From positions 1 through 64,000 of the forward strand of contig JAAZZQ010000085.1 in NCBI GenBank assembly GCA_014239155.1: 64,000 bases of DNA. The letters run 5' to 3'. The stretch is from Lachnospiraceae bacterium (lineage in GTDB: Bacteria; Bacillota; Clostridia; Lachnospirales; Lachnospiraceae). A program made the translations under genes and the position numbers. Shown piece by piece: positions 1 through 9,135 of the stretch (position 1 is the first letter of the stretch; every line of letters starts with the position of its first letter). The notes beneath the pieces were generated by a model. That model was given only the letters and a program-made list of their open reading frames with translations, ran no database searches and had not been told where the DNA came from.

Positions 1-1
1 G

Positions 2-112
2 GAGAGCGACCGCAACAAACATGCAGCCTGCATCCAATGGCAGTTCACTGCCGATAATGCCAGGACAAAGCTGGTATCTCTATATCCTAAGTTTGATGTG
101 GCCACAAAATAA
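2..112 (+). CDS. 3' end of a truncated gene, possibly a transposase tail
   Basis: An open frame enters from the window edge and stops at TAA 110-112, giving 36 visible residues that end in ..LYPKFDVATK. The WQFT..DAR.KL..LYP pattern resembles the C-terminal tail of some IS630-type transposases, but this is recall and the fragment is short. It lies 52 bp upstream of a glycosyltransferase with its own ribosome binding site. It could equally be the end of another gene, and the part needed to decide lies outside the window. Confidence 0.35.
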   Translation, partial: ESDRNKHAACIQWQFTADNARTKLVSLYPKFDVATK

Positions 113-164
113 GCTAAATATAATTTGGTCACTACACTAGATTCCAAGAGGAGATCACATAATA

Positions 165-1232
165 ATGAAGGAAAAAATGACAGAATTACCAATTTCGGTT
201 TGTATCATAGCAAAGAATGAGGAAAAGTATATAGAACAGTGTATGAGAAGTGTCTTACAATTTGGTTTTGAAATTGTGTTGTGCGACACAGGCTCTGAGG
301 ATAATACAAAAGAGATTGCAAAAAAATATACAGATAAGATATATGATTTTGCGTGGTGTGCTGATTTTAGTAGCGCACGAAATTTTTGTGCAGAAAGGGC
401 AACGAATAACTGGATATTAGTGCTTGATTGTGACGAGAGGATTCAAACAATAGACACGACAGCGCTTGGAAAACTTATTTATCAGTTTCCACATTCCGTT
501 GGAAAACTTACAATAAAGAATTTACTCAATAAGAATGACAAGGATGTGGATTACGACACAGATGAAATCGTGCGCCTATATAATAAGAAAGAATACTTAT
601 TTGTTCAGCCAATACATGAACAGATTCAAAGGAAAGGGACAGTAAATGATGCATTGTTGAATTGTTTTGATGTTCCTATAGAGATCATACATTATGGCTA
701 CGCAATTTCGCAGGAGGAAATGTCTGTAAAACAGTGTAGAAATCTGGAAATTTTATATCGCTTGACAGAGCTTGAGCCAAGTAATGCGTATGCATATTTT
801 CAGATTGGTCAGTCACATGCAATTCTTGGAAATTGTGAGAAAGCAATTGCAGCGTATGAAAAAGCATTATCAATGAATAATGACACAACAAAGACTTATG
901 TCCAAATGTTGCTTGTATCGCTTATCAGAACTTACCGCAGTGCTGGATATTTCCAAAAAGCGATGGCGATTGCAGATAAATATGCATTACAGTGTGACAC
1001 AGCTAAATTTATAGAGGCACATGCAGAACTGTTATGGAGTAGTGGTCAGCATCTTAAAGCAATGGTACTATATATGAAAGCTACTTTAATGCCGGATGCA
1101 GATTTATTAGGTGAAGGAATGTTACGCTGCTATGCGCATTTGATTGAGGGATATCATGAAATGGGAGATATAAAGATGGAAAATATATTTAGACAAAAAT
1201 TTGATGAATGCAAAAATAGTCAGAAAAATTAA
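165..1232 (+). CDS. Family 2 glycosyltransferase with C-terminal TPR-like repeats
   Basis: A 355-residue cytoplasmic enzyme predicted to move a sugar from a nucleotide sugar to a protein or glycan acceptor. The N-terminal GT2 fold is visible as SVCIIAKNEE (about residues 10-19), then CDTGSEDNT and the metal-binding LDCDER near residue 90. From about residue 200, helical pairs such as AYFQIGQSHAILGNCEKAIAAYEKAL look like tetratricopeptide repeats. The start is supported by AGGAG upstream of ATG 165. It is a close paralogue of the gene at 5855-6925, and together the two bracket the flagellin genes. Glycosylation of flagellin is therefore the likely role, by context. The sugar and acceptor cannot be read from sequence. 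Confidence 0.85.
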   Translation: MKEKMTELPISVCIIAKNEEKYIEQCMRSVLQFGFEIVLCDTGSEDNTKEIAKKYTDKIYDFAWCADFSSARNFCAERATNNWILVLDCDERIQTIDTTALGKLIYQFPHSVGKLTIKNLLNKNDKDVDYDTDEIVRLYNKKEYLFVQPIHEQIQRKGTVNDALLNCFDVPIEIIHYGYAISQEEMSVKQCRNLEILYRLTELEPSNAYAYFQIGQSHAILGNCEKAIAAYEKALSMNNDTTKTYVQMLLVSLIRTYRSAGYFQKAMAIADKYALQCDTAKFIEAHAELLWSSGQHLKAMVLYMKATLMPDADLLGEGMLRCYAHLIEGYHEMGDIKMENIFRQKFDECKNSQKN

Positions 1233-1302
1233 TTATTTTAATATAAGAAATCAGTACTGTATTAAAATTGTACAAATTGTGTATTTTTTTGCCAATATAT
1301 GT

Positions 1303-1329
1303 TAATTTCACATAATGACTTACCGATAA
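1303..1329 (+). promoter_or_regulatory. Sigma-28 (flagellar) promoter of the first flagellin
   Basis: TAAT at 1303-1306, a 15-bp spacer and ACCGATAA at 1322-1329 fit the sigma-28/SigD consensus TAAA-N15-GCCGATAA. It lies about 120 bp upstream of the flagellin start at 1453, which implies late-class flagellar control. Confidence 0.75.
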
Positions 1330-1452
1330 TTAATACATAATATATGAATTTGGATTATTACGACAAGTCATAAAGAGATTTTTAAAATCGCTTAATACTT
1401 AATACTACGAGGAAGATACCAAAAGACTATAAAAGTAAATGGAGGAAGACAC

Positions 1453-3447
1453 ATGGTAATTTCCCATAATATGAAGGCGATGAATGCCAACAGGCAAATG
1501 AAGATTTTATCTTCACACAAGGCAAAAGATACAGAGAAATTATCGTCAGGTTATAAGATTAACCGAGCGGCGGATAATGCGGCAGGATTATCAATATCGG
1601 AAAAGATGCGCAAACAGATACGCGGTCTGGACCGGGCAGCAAGAAATATTGAGGATGGCATTGGATATGTACAAGTGGCGGATGGAGCCTTGCATGAGGT
1701 ACATGACATGTTACAGCGTATCAATGAGCTTGCAGTCCAAGCAGCAAACGGAACAAATTCACCGACGGACAGAGAACATATTAATCAGGAAGTTCAGCAA
1801 ATTAAAGGGGAAATAGAACGTATATTTGTTACAACCTCATTTAATGAGCGTAAAATTTGGGAAGATACAGAATACATTTCTTTAAAATTGGTTGGTGAGG
1901 TTGCGGTTCAGGCTGCTTCACCAAAAACGCCATACACAAGTAAGACGGTGACAAATGCAAATTATGATAAGATATCGTCGAATCACTATACCGTAAAGGT
2001 AAATGATTCAGGAGTGCGTCTTTCGTGGACAGGCTATAATGGGAAGAATTATGAGACAGATGTTGTCGGTTGGGATGTGTTTAATCAGCAAAATGGTTGG
2101 GAATTTCAGATTGGCGATTACTTTAAGCCAACGGACACAGACCTTTTTGATTCGGCAGGGAATCCTGTGTTTGATTTTCCAGTATCTTTTGCAGTTGCGT
2201 CAGATGCGCAGAAATCAGATATTATAGCAGCACTTGACAACACAATTGTATCTTCTTGGCCGTACACTTCCATGAATGTTTCCTTTGAGGACACGAATAC
2301 TGGACGAGAAATGAGTACAAGTGGTGCCAGCATCAGTTATGCTGCGGCCTATGCATCAAGAGCCAATGCCGGCGCCAACAAACAGTTTGATTTTGAAAAT
2401 GGAAACGATCCTTATATAGAACCATCAAACAGAAATTGTAATATGATTAATGGTCCCAATACCAGCAGTGTTGCAACTGCTAAAAATGATACACAACCTT
2501 GGGTTTTTGAGTTTGATATGGATGGAATTGGAAGAGTGACAGGTACTTCTCAAAGCATAAATTATTGGGGGAATGACAGGGATCAGGATGACTATGATTA
2601 TTGGTGGTATTGGGTTAAGGATAGTCAGGGACATGCATATAAAACATCAAAAACACACTATGCAGATGGAAATCTTCAGGGACTAATGGCGGCACTGACG
2701 GGAAAAAAGGGTTCGCCAGATGTAGAAGGGCTTTTGACACCTGCAAATGGAGGGGATTGCGACAGCGGTGGCACTATAGAGATAAATTTTAACTTACAGG
2801 CTGACAATGACTATACTTATGGAAATGGGCAACAGAGCAAATATGTTGGATCTTATCATTTGAGATTGAATGTATCCCCAAGTGATACAGAGCAGTCAAT
2901 ATTAGATAAGATAAAAAGTGCATTGAATGGAAACACAGTTATTGATTTGCAGACGAGCAGTTCGCCAGGTAGTTATTATCATAATAATCATACGGATTAT
3001 CATAGGTCTTTGATTATAGTAAAGGATCTTAGACCTGAGGAGAAGTATGATAACATTAATCTGTCAATTCATAGTGGTGCAAATGTGATAGATAAGATTC
3101 CAATAGAATATGAATGTCTTCGCCTTGCGACACTTGGTATGAGAAATACCAATGTGCTGACAGAAGATACTGCAGTGAGAACAATTGATGAGGTGTCTGG
3201 CGCTCTTCAAATTGTTAGCAGGCAACGTTCTATATTTGGGGCGTATCAAAATCGACTTGAACATGCATACGCGATTGATAAAAACACATCGGAAAATACG
3301 CAGTCATCGGAGTCAAAAATACGAGATACCAATATAGCCGATCAGATGGTTCACTATACAAATATATCAATTTTGGAACAATCTGGCAGCGCGATACTTG
3401 CACAGGCAAATCAGTCAAATAATTTAGTACGAAGTCTACTTAGTTAA
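1453..3447 (+). CDS. Flagellin, large, with long central variable domain
   Basis: A 664-residue flagellar filament subunit. The conserved N-terminal D0/D1 region is clear: SHNMKAMNANRQ, then EKLSSGYKINRAADNAAGLSISEKMRKQIRGL. The C-terminal D1/D0 is also clear: RSIFGAYQNRLEH and the terminal SAILAQANQSNNLVRSLLS. Between about residues 150 and 560 lies a non-conserved, Asn/Tyr/Asp/Ser-rich insert that would be surface-exposed in the filament. It is well above the size of minimal flagellins (about 270 residues). The ribosome binding site GGAGGAAG precedes ATG 1453. It is transcribed from a sigma-28-type promoter and sits beside TPR glycosyltransferases, so the insert is plausibly glycosylated. 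Paralogue of the next flagellin. Confidence 0.95.
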   Translation: MVISHNMKAMNANRQMKILSSHKAKDTEKLSSGYKINRAADNAAGLSISEKMRKQIRGLDRAARNIEDGIGYVQVADGALHEVHDMLQRINELAVQAANGTNSPTDREHINQEVQQIKGEIERIFVTTSFNERKIWEDTEYISLKLVGEVAVQAASPKTPYTSKTVTNANYDKISSNHYTVKVNDSGVRLSWTGYNGKNYETDVVGWDVFNQQNGWEFQIGDYFKPTDTDLFDSAGNPVFDFPVSFAVASDAQKSDIIAALDNTIVSSWPYTSMNVSFEDTNTGREMSTSGASISYAAAYASRANAGANKQFDFENGNDPYIEPSNRNCNMINGPNTSSVATAKNDTQPWVFEFDMDGIGRVTGTSQSINYWGNDRDQDDYDYWWYWVKDSQGHAYKTSKTHYADGNLQGLMAALTGKKGSPDVEGLLTPANGGDCDSGGTIEINFNLQADNDYTYGNGQQSKYVGSYHLRLNVSPSDTEQSILDKIKSALNGNTVIDLQTSSSPGSYYHNNHTDYHRSLIIVKDLRPEEKYDNINLSIHSGANVIDKIPIEYECLRLATLGMRNTNVLTEDTAVRTIDEVSGALQIVSRQRSIFGAYQNRLEHAYAIDKNTSENTQSSESKIRDTNIADQMVHYTNISILEQSGSAILAQANQSNNLVRSLLS

Positions 3448-3474
3448 ATAATCTAAAAAAATCAAACAATAGAC

Positions 3475-3501
3475 TAAATTATCAGAAAATTAATCCGATA
3501 T
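3475..3501 (+). promoter_or_regulatory. Sigma-28 promoter of the second flagellin
   Basis: TAAA at 3475-3478, exactly 15 bp, then TCCGATAT at 3494-3501 fits the sigma-28 consensus. It is located in the intergenic space between the two flagellin genes, so each has its own flagellar promoter. Confidence 0.7.
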
Positions 3502-3638
3502 ATATACTGTAAAGGGAGTTACAGAAAAAATTAACGATAACTTTGATGTATTCAAGGGAATGAATGGAATGAAATAATGATAAGGGAAAGCTACTTGGAG
3601 AAAAGGAGGTCCTAGGTTGCTGAAGGAGGAGAAAGAAT

Positions 3639-5303
3639 ATGGTAGTACAACACAATCTTAAAGCTATGAATGCAAACAGGATGTTGAATATCAACTCAAA
3701 GGCATCGGCACATTCGACAGAAAAACTTTCAAGCGGCTATCGCGTAAATCGGGCAGCAGACGATGCAGCAGGTCTTGCAATATCAGAGAAAATGAGAAAA
3801 CAGATCCGTGGTCTGGATCAGGCTTCAAGCAATGCTGAGGATGGCATCTCATGTGTACAGACAGCTGAGGGTGCACTTGCAGAAGTGCAAGATATGCTTC
3901 AAAGAATGAATGAGCTTTGCGTACAGGCAGCCAATGGTACGAATTCCATGACAGACCGCCAGTATATACAGGATGAGTTGAATCAGCTTGTGACAGAGAT
4001 TGATAGAATTTCTGAGACAACAAAGTTTAATGAGACTTATCTCTTAAAGGGTGATAAAAATTTACCAGAAGATTTGGTTTATACATTTAATTATATTGTA
4101 GATGATGAGGTTGATCCAACGGGGACATCACTTGTAGAAAACAATAAGACCCCCGCACAGAAAGTTAAGGTAAATTATGATAGTACAGAAAATGTCTATG
4201 TAGTACCTGCGACAATCAGTACTTCCAATTCCAGCAGTCCAGTTACTGCGGATGTGATTACAAAGGGCAGTGATTATACAAAATATCTTGATGCTACTAC
4301 AAAGGTTGGAGCAAGTTCATCTGTCACAGCTGCAGGTTTTAAAACAACACATGTGGCATTTAAAAATACAGATTTGGGGACAAATCATGGTCTGACAACC
4401 GATGCCAAAGGAAGAATCACACATGCGACGAAAGAAGCATATATTTATGACACAGAGACAAAGAATATCATTCATCTGGCAGCGACAGAAGACTTGTCAA
4501 ACTATATTGAAGTGAGAGACGGCAACTATGTAGTGAAAGATCAATATAGATTGTTGGCAGAAGCAGATGGGCAAACCACAGCAGGTGCTGCTGCGAATGT
4601 TCTAGGAGATGCAGTGAAGGATACAGACAGACAATTAGATAGGCATGATTTTATTGGTTCAAGAACAGAGCGTAAGCTTTATGATTCTGACGGCAATATA
4701 GTAGCGGGCATGGCACTTTATAAATTCTTTAATGAAAATGGAGATTATACAGGAGGCCTATTTAGCGATGCGAAAGCAACGCAGGAAGTGAAAAGAGGTA
4801 ACCCGCCAGCAGCAACAGATATTTACGATCCAACGAAGATTGATTTTTATACTAGCAGATTGACAGAGAAGATTACAGCGCCGCTTACTTTTGCGCTTCA
4901 TGTAGGTGCAGACTCTGACCTTGAGAATAAGATTTATACAACAATTGACACAATGTCTGCAGCTGGTCTTGGGGTAAATAAGTTAAAAAATACTTCTATT
5001 GGTATTGTTGATGATTCTGGCAATAATGCAACCGCAGCGATTGACGTTGTGGCAAAGGGACTTCAGATTGTATCAACACAGCGCTCTATTCTTGGTGCAG
5101 TTCAGAATCGTTTGGAGCATACGATTGCGAATTTGGATAATGTTGTTGAGAATACTACAGCAGCAGAGTCAGCTATTCGTGATACAGATATGGCAGATGA
5201 GATGGTTAGTTATTCTAATAATCAAGTACTTCTTCAGGCAGGGCAATCAATTCTTGCACAAGCGAATCAAGCGAATCAGGGAGTGCTTTCTCTCTTACAA
5301 TAA
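3639..5303 (+). CDS. Flagellin
   Basis: A 554-residue filament subunit. The N-terminal D0/D1 (QHNLKAMNANRML, EKLSSGYRVNRAADDAAGLAISEKMRKQIRGL) and C-terminal D1/D0 (STQRSILGAVQNRLEHTIANLDNVVENT, SILAQANQANQGVLSLLQ) are both canonical. The central residues of about 150-440 form a variable Thr/Ala/Asp-rich insert unrelated at sight to that of the upstream flagellin. AAGGAGGAG precedes ATG 3639. The first flagellin has diverged at otherwise conserved core positions (YAIDKNTSENTQ in place of IANLDNVVENT), so this one is more likely the major filament protein. That ranking is inference. A strong terminator follows. Confidence 0.96.
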   Translation: MVVQHNLKAMNANRMLNINSKASAHSTEKLSSGYRVNRAADDAAGLAISEKMRKQIRGLDQASSNAEDGISCVQTAEGALAEVQDMLQRMNELCVQAANGTNSMTDRQYIQDELNQLVTEIDRISETTKFNETYLLKGDKNLPEDLVYTFNYIVDDEVDPTGTSLVENNKTPAQKVKVNYDSTENVYVVPATISTSNSSSPVTADVITKGSDYTKYLDATTKVGASSSVTAAGFKTTHVAFKNTDLGTNHGLTTDAKGRITHATKEAYIYDTETKNIIHLAATEDLSNYIEVRDGNYVVKDQYRLLAEADGQTTAGAAANVLGDAVKDTDRQLDRHDFIGSRTERKLYDSDGNIVAGMALYKFFNENGDYTGGLFSDAKATQEVKRGNPPAATDIYDPTKIDFYTSRLTEKITAPLTFALHVGADSDLENKIYTTIDTMSAAGLGVNKLKNTSIGIVDDSGNNATAAIDVVAKGLQIVSTQRSILGAVQNRLEHTIANLDNVVENTTAAESAIRDTDMADEMVSYSNNQVLLQAGQSILAQANQANQGVLSLLQ

Positions 5304-5322
5304 TTATAATAGATTGAATACA

Positions 5323-5354
5323 AAAGACCATTGGAGAAATCCGATGGTCTTTTT
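5323..5354 (+). terminator. Rho-independent terminator after flagellin
   Basis: AAAGACCATTGG and CCGATGGTCTTT form a 12-bp stem with a 6-base loop, followed by a T run. It lies 20 bp after the flagellin stop. Confidence 0.85.
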
Positions 5355-5361
5355 GAGTAAA

Positions 5362-5391
5362 TTTACATAATTTTTTAAAAAATTATGTAAA
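5362..5391. repeat. Perfect 30-bp palindrome upstream of the mini-flagellin promoter
   Basis: The 30 bases read identically on both strands (half-site TTTACATAATTTTTT). The palindrome ends 4 bp before the -35 box at 5396, a position suited to a dimeric regulator. It is too AT-rich and loopless to be a good terminator. Confidence 0.6.
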
Positions 5392-5395
5392 TTGG

Positions 5396-5424
5396 TTGAC
5401 ATAGTCTGACAATTCGGTTAAAAT
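5396..5424 (+). promoter_or_regulatory. Sigma-A promoter of the mini-flagellin operon
   Basis: TTGACA at 5396-5401, a 17-bp spacer and TAAAAT at 5419-5424. Unlike the two large flagellins, this unit appears to use the housekeeping sigma factor. Confidence 0.75.
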
Positions 5425-5504
5425 AGAATCATCAAGGGAGTGGTGCCAAGTGGCATCATAATAGTTAATATAAAGGATTAATTGTTTATACAAGGAGGTT
5501 TCTT

Positions 5505-5837
5505 ATGGATATCATGACAAGTTTAGCGTATGATGCAAGATTGACAGCAGATGTGTATGCGGTAAAGGTTAATCAGAAAGAGAGCAGGTTAGCTACAGGA
5601 CATAAGGTAGCAGCACAAGCAGAAGATGCGGCTTCTCTTCAGATTACAGCAAAGACAGAAGCCGTTTCGGAGGCTGCACAGGAGAATATTAATTCTGTGT
5701 TTAGTTCTGTTGAAGACGTGGCAAGAGCGGAAACAATGATTCAGGAGGCAAGTCGCCGGATTTTGGAAAACGCAGATGACTCAGTACTTGCACAGGCAAA
5801 TCAAGCAACAAATGTTGTGTCAAAGCTATTGAATTAA
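5505..5837 (+). CDS. Miniature flagellin-like protein
   Basis: A 110-residue protein that looks like a flagellin reduced to its terminal D0/D1 parts. Residues 26-47 (ESRLATGHKVAAQAEDAASL) match the flagellin N-terminal EKLSSGYRVNRAADDAAGL. The end (DDSVLAQANQATNVVSKLLN) matches SILAQANQANQGVLSLLQ. There is no D1 core repeat and no variable domain. AAGGAGG precedes ATG 5505. The gene is followed after 17 bp by a glycosyltransferase and probably shares its transcript. It may be a cap, junction or regulatory subunit, or a deletion derivative kept by selection; the frame is intact and has its own promoter. No exact family recognised. Confidence 0.8.
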   Translation: MDIMTSLAYDARLTADVYAVKVNQKESRLATGHKVAAQAEDAASLQITAKTEAVSEAAQENINSVFSSVEDVARAETMIQEASRRILENADDSVLAQANQATNVVSKLLN

Positions 5838-5854
5838 AGCAAGGAAATTGAAGA

Positions 5855-6925
5855 ATGTCAAAGCTTCCAATTTCAGTGTGTATAATCGCAAAGAATGAAG
5901 AAAAATATATCGAAGAGTGCCTAAGACGACTCAAGCCATTTGGATTTGAAGTGGTGGTAGCAGATACTGGTTCAGTGGATACAACCAAAGAGACTGCTAG
6001 CAGATATGCAGATAAAGTACTTGATTTTCAGTGGATTAATGACTTTAGTGCAGCGAGAAATTTCTGTGCACAAAATGCTTCTAACAACTGGATTTTATCT
6101 CTGGATTGTGATGAGCAGGTTAATGACATTGATATAGGCACTCTCCGAATAATGATGCAAAAGTATCCACGCAGTACTGGAGTACTTCGGTTAAAAAATC
6201 TGATTCTAAAAGGCAATGGGGAAAAAGGATATAGCACAGATGATGTGACAAGATTCTATAATAGAAATTATTTTCATTATGATTTTCCAATTCATGAACA
6301 GATTTGCCCTAATGATGGGGATTTGCACAAGCCAATACCATGTTTTTTACTTCCAATGGAAGTGACACATTATGGCTATGCACTTACAAAAGAAGAAATG
6401 CAGCAAAAACAGCAACGTAATTTAGAGCTTTTGCATTATGCACTCAAGCAAAAGCCAGATGATCTCTATACTCTTTTTCAGATAGGTCAGTCTGAGTTTG
6501 TCTTAGGGGATTATGAAAAGGCAGTTTCATATTATGAGAGGGCAATTGAACAGAATCCTTCTACAGAGGTATTTTATGTGCAAATTTTAATTACCTCATT
6601 GGCTCAGGCGTATATGCTGGTCCATAGAGAGAATGACGCGTTGGAATTAATGGATCGCTATGCAAAACACTGTAAGAGTGCGAAATACACGTATTTGCAT
6701 GCAAGCCTGCTTTTGGAAAACGATCAGTTTTTGAAGGCATTGTTTTTGTATATTAAGATTACAACTATGACAGATGCAGATACATTAGGGGAAAATTTAA
6801 TGCATTGTTATGAGCGTATTATTGCAATCTATGCAGGTATGGGCGATGCAAAGATGGCGGAAGTTTTCCGAGATAAATATGAAGCGTGTAAACTAGAATA
6901 TAATCGTATACTGACAAAGAATTAA
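5855..6925 (+). CDS. Family 2 glycosyltransferase with TPR-like repeats
   Basis: 356 residues and closely similar throughout to the protein at 165-1232: LPISVCIIAKNEEKYIEECL, VVADTGSVDTTKE, the metal-binding LDCDEQ, then repeats such as LFQIGQSEFVLGDYEKAVSYYERAIEQNP. It should be a cytoplasmic glycosyltransferase whose TPR part docks a protein acceptor. It is 17 bp behind the mini-flagellin and likely co-transcribed. A duplication flanking the flagellins would explain the pair. The donor sugar is unknown, and the flagellin acceptor is inferred from location only. Confidence 0.85.
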   Translation: MSKLPISVCIIAKNEEKYIEECLRRLKPFGFEVVVADTGSVDTTKETASRYADKVLDFQWINDFSAARNFCAQNASNNWILSLDCDEQVNDIDIGTLRIMMQKYPRSTGVLRLKNLILKGNGEKGYSTDDVTRFYNRNYFHYDFPIHEQICPNDGDLHKPIPCFLLPMEVTHYGYALTKEEMQQKQQRNLELLHYALKQKPDDLYTLFQIGQSEFVLGDYEKAVSYYERAIEQNPSTEVFYVQILITSLAQAYMLVHRENDALELMDRYAKHCKSAKYTYLHASLLLENDQFLKALFLYIKITTMTDADTLGENLMHCYERIIAIYAGMGDAKMAEVFRDKYEACKLEYNRILTKN

Positions 6926-6962
6926 AAATCGAGTAGGGAAATTTTTCCCCACTCGATTTTAA
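6924..6962. terminator. Bidirectional terminator between convergent genes
   Basis: An A-rich arm around AAAATCGAGTAGGGAAA pairs with TTTTCCCCACTCGATTTT, giving a long stem with T runs on both strands. The stop codon of the minus-strand gene lies within the right arm. The GAGTAGGG core recurs in the intergenic repeat family described elsewhere. Confidence 0.8.
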
Positions 6963-7432
6963 ACTTTTCTCTCAGGAATCAACATAAAAACTTGTTTTTG
7001 TGATTCGGGAATCGCGTTAAGAATAGCATCTAACTCTAAAGACTCTTTGTAGCTGTTTAGGCGATGGATAATATCGGGATTGTTAATATCTTCCTTGTTA
7101 ATGATTTTGCGAATATTATAGTAAGTCAAAATCTGTAAATCTTCCATGCGACAGTATAATGGATGTGAATTGACTTCTTGGCAAAGTTCTGAGATACCAT
7201 CAAGTTGCTCGTGGATAGGTTCAACAGCAATAGAGAGTTGATCGAGGGTGGCAATTAGACGTTCTTTATAAAAGGTAATATTGTGGACTTCTTCTACATT
7301 AGGGCGATGCATCACAGATAAACTGGCAAGTTTTTCATCGCATTGTCCAATTCCCTCAAGTAGACAAAACATTTTTTCATATGCATAACATAAAGTCTGC
7401 AACAAATTTTCATATTTTTGTTGATACCCCAT
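6959..7432 (-). CDS. Hypothetical helical protein, possible flagellar export chaperone
   Basis: A 157-residue, largely alpha-helical, soluble protein without a signal peptide or membrane segment. It contains Leu/Glu-rich heptad-like stretches (ERLIATLDQLSIAVEPIHEQLDGISELCQEV). AAGGGGGAA lies about ten bases before ATG. Size, helicity and location beside flagellin genes recall FliT/FlgN-type export chaperones, but no diagnostic motif was recognised and the assignment is inference. It converges on the glycosyltransferase gene and shares its terminator. Confidence 0.6.
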   Translation of the reverse strand: MGYQQKYENLLQTLCYAYEKMFCLLEGIGQCDEKLASLSVMHRPNVEEVHNITFYKERLIATLDQLSIAVEPIHEQLDGISELCQEVNSHPLYCRMEDLQILTYYNIRKIINKEDINNPDIIHRLNSYKESLELDAILNAIPESQKQVFMLIPERKV

Positions 7433-7569
7433 ATAATGGTTCCCCCTTTGATTTTTATCACAGTTTAGTGAAACATATTATATTTAAAGTTTAATATATT
7501 TACATAATTATACTACATAAAATATATCGTCAGAATATTCTGAAAACTTAACCTATTTTGTGAAAAAAT

Positions 7570-7725
7570 GTTACAGTTTAGCCTAAGACTTTGCATTGTA
7601 CTGCAAATTAGGGCTTATACAAGCCACATAAGAAAGCGTAGTGGTTGAGATGCATCAAGCCGACCGTGAAGCGGTTTTTGCATGGCTTGATGCTTGTAAC
7701 AGAAAGCCGCAGATTGAACTGTTAC
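7570..7725 (+). mobile_element. MITE-like palindromic element, copy 1
   Basis: Starts GTTACAGTTTAG and ends TTGAACTGTTAC, giving terminal inverted repeats of about 11 bp. An inner hairpin is formed by GCATCAAGCC and GGCTTGATGC. It has no coding capacity. It is about 156 bp and lies in tandem with copy 2, upstream of the third glycosyltransferase. The A-rich flanks make a target duplication hard to define here. Confidence 0.7.
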
Positions 7726-7793
7726 AAAATTTTCAATAAAGAAATAGTTGAGAAATTATGTAAAGTCAGTTACAATGTTTTATGTAGTGAATA

Positions 7794-7945
7794 GTTACAG
7801 TTGAGTCTGGGACTTTGCATTTACTACAAATTATAGCATTATAAGCCACGTAAAATTGCGTAGTGGCAGAGATGCATCAAGCCACGGAACATGGTTTTAT
7901 ATGGTTTGATGCCTGTAATAGAAAAGTCGAAGGCTCAACTGTTAC
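7794..7945 (+). mobile_element. MITE-like palindromic element, copy 2
   Basis: Same ends and internal hairpin as copy 1, 152 bp. TGAATA stands just before the left end and again 2 bp after the right end, consistent with a short target duplication. It is 76 bp upstream of the glycosyltransferase start and so may lie in its leader. Confidence 0.72.
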
Positions 7946-8021
7946 AATGAATAACTGTTTAAGGGACTGTTTGGAGGCTGTTTCTAAATAGTGACTAGGA
8001 AAGACACAATGGAGGTTTATC

Positions 8022-9116
8022 ATGAAATTCAGCTTATGCATGATTGTAAAAAATGAGTCCGCGGTACTGAGAAATTGTCTTGATTCCCTGAAGGATATTA
8101 TGGATGAAATCATTATCGTGGATACTGGATCCACAGATGATACCAAGAAAATTGCGGCGGAGTATACGCCATACCTATACGACTATGTGTGGAATGATGA
8201 TTTTGCAGCCGCCAGAAATTTTGCATTCTCCAAAGCAACAGGAGACTATATTTACTCGGCGGATGCGGATGAGGTGCTAGACCGTGAGAATCAGGACAAG
8301 CTAAAGGCGTTGAAGCGTGTTATACTGCCAGAAGTGGAGATTGTGCAGATGATTTATGTGACAGAGCAGATTAATCATCCGACAGAAAATTTTGCGCGGG
8401 ATTTGCGGCCTAAGCTTTTTAAACGGCTGCGTGAGTTTACATGGATTGAGCCGATTCATGAGACAATCAATGTAAATCCTGTTATTTTTGACAGTGATAT
8501 CAAGGTGCAGCATCATCCGCAAGGTAATCACAGCAGCAGGGATTTCAGTGTGTTTGAGCGTATTATAACTGAAAAAGGAGTCCTTTCTGACCGTCTGATG
8601 GGTATGTACCTACGGGAACTATACAAAGCGGGAACTGAGGAAGAATTAAAGAGGGCAGAAGATTTTTTTGAGCGTGCGCTGGCAGGAAGGCGGGCAGAAG
8701 GAAAAGATGTGTTGTGCCGTCAGATAATTGCAGTCCTTCTAAAAATATATAGAATTACAGATAACCCTGTAAGTATATTAAAAGTGTCTCTGAGTGAGGA
8801 GGCTACAATTCCATCGGCAGAGATTTGTATGGAGTTGGGATATTTCTTTATGAAGAAGGAGGACTATGAGGAGGCGGCAGAGTGGTTTCACAAAGCTGGA
8901 TATGACTGTGAGAGTGAGATTGATGTGGCGAGCAGTGGTACTTCGGCGTTTATGGCACTGGCGCTATGTTATCGTAAGATTGCAAAGTCGCCAAAAGTCA
9001 AAGCACTTCCGCAGAGGGAGTATGAACAGGAGTATGAGAAGTTGACTAGGAAGGCAGCAGAATATGAACAGCTTGCAAGGGATTGGAAACCAATTGAGCC
9101 ACCTTTATTAAAGTAG
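8022..9116 (+). CDS. Family 2 glycosyltransferase, TPR-containing
   Basis: 364 residues. The N-terminus FSLCMIVKNESAVLRNCLDSL, then IIVDTGSTDDTK, FAAARNFAFSKATGDYI and the DxD-type SADADEVLD (about residue 85) define a GT2 enzyme of the SunS-like/TPR subgroup. The C-terminal part has repeat-like helices (ICMELGYFFMKKEDYEEAAEWFHKAGY). It is more distant from the other two glycosyltransferases here than they are from each other. GGAGG precedes ATG 8022. It is followed after 19 bp by glf, so a galactofuranose donor is possible though unproven. Its likely role is modification of flagellin or a surface glycan. Confidence 0.85.
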   Translation: MKFSLCMIVKNESAVLRNCLDSLKDIMDEIIIVDTGSTDDTKKIAAEYTPYLYDYVWNDDFAAARNFAFSKATGDYIYSADADEVLDRENQDKLKALKRVILPEVEIVQMIYVTEQINHPTENFARDLRPKLFKRLREFTWIEPIHETINVNPVIFDSDIKVQHHPQGNHSSRDFSVFERIITEKGVLSDRLMGMYLRELYKAGTEEELKRAEDFFERALAGRRAEGKDVLCRQIIAVLLKIYRITDNPVSILKVSLSEEATIPSAEICMELGYFFMKKEDYEEAAEWFHKAGYDCESEIDVASSGTSAFMALALCYRKIAKSPKVKALPQREYEQEYEKLTRKAAEYEQLARDWKPIEPPLLK

Positions 9117-9135
9117 AAGAGAGGAGAAGGAGGAG

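Noticed and set aside
5340-5395. The 30-bp palindrome as a second terminator of the flagellin
   Set aside because: A perfect terminator already ends at 5354, and the palindrome has only A/T-rich pairing and no loop; an operator fits better.
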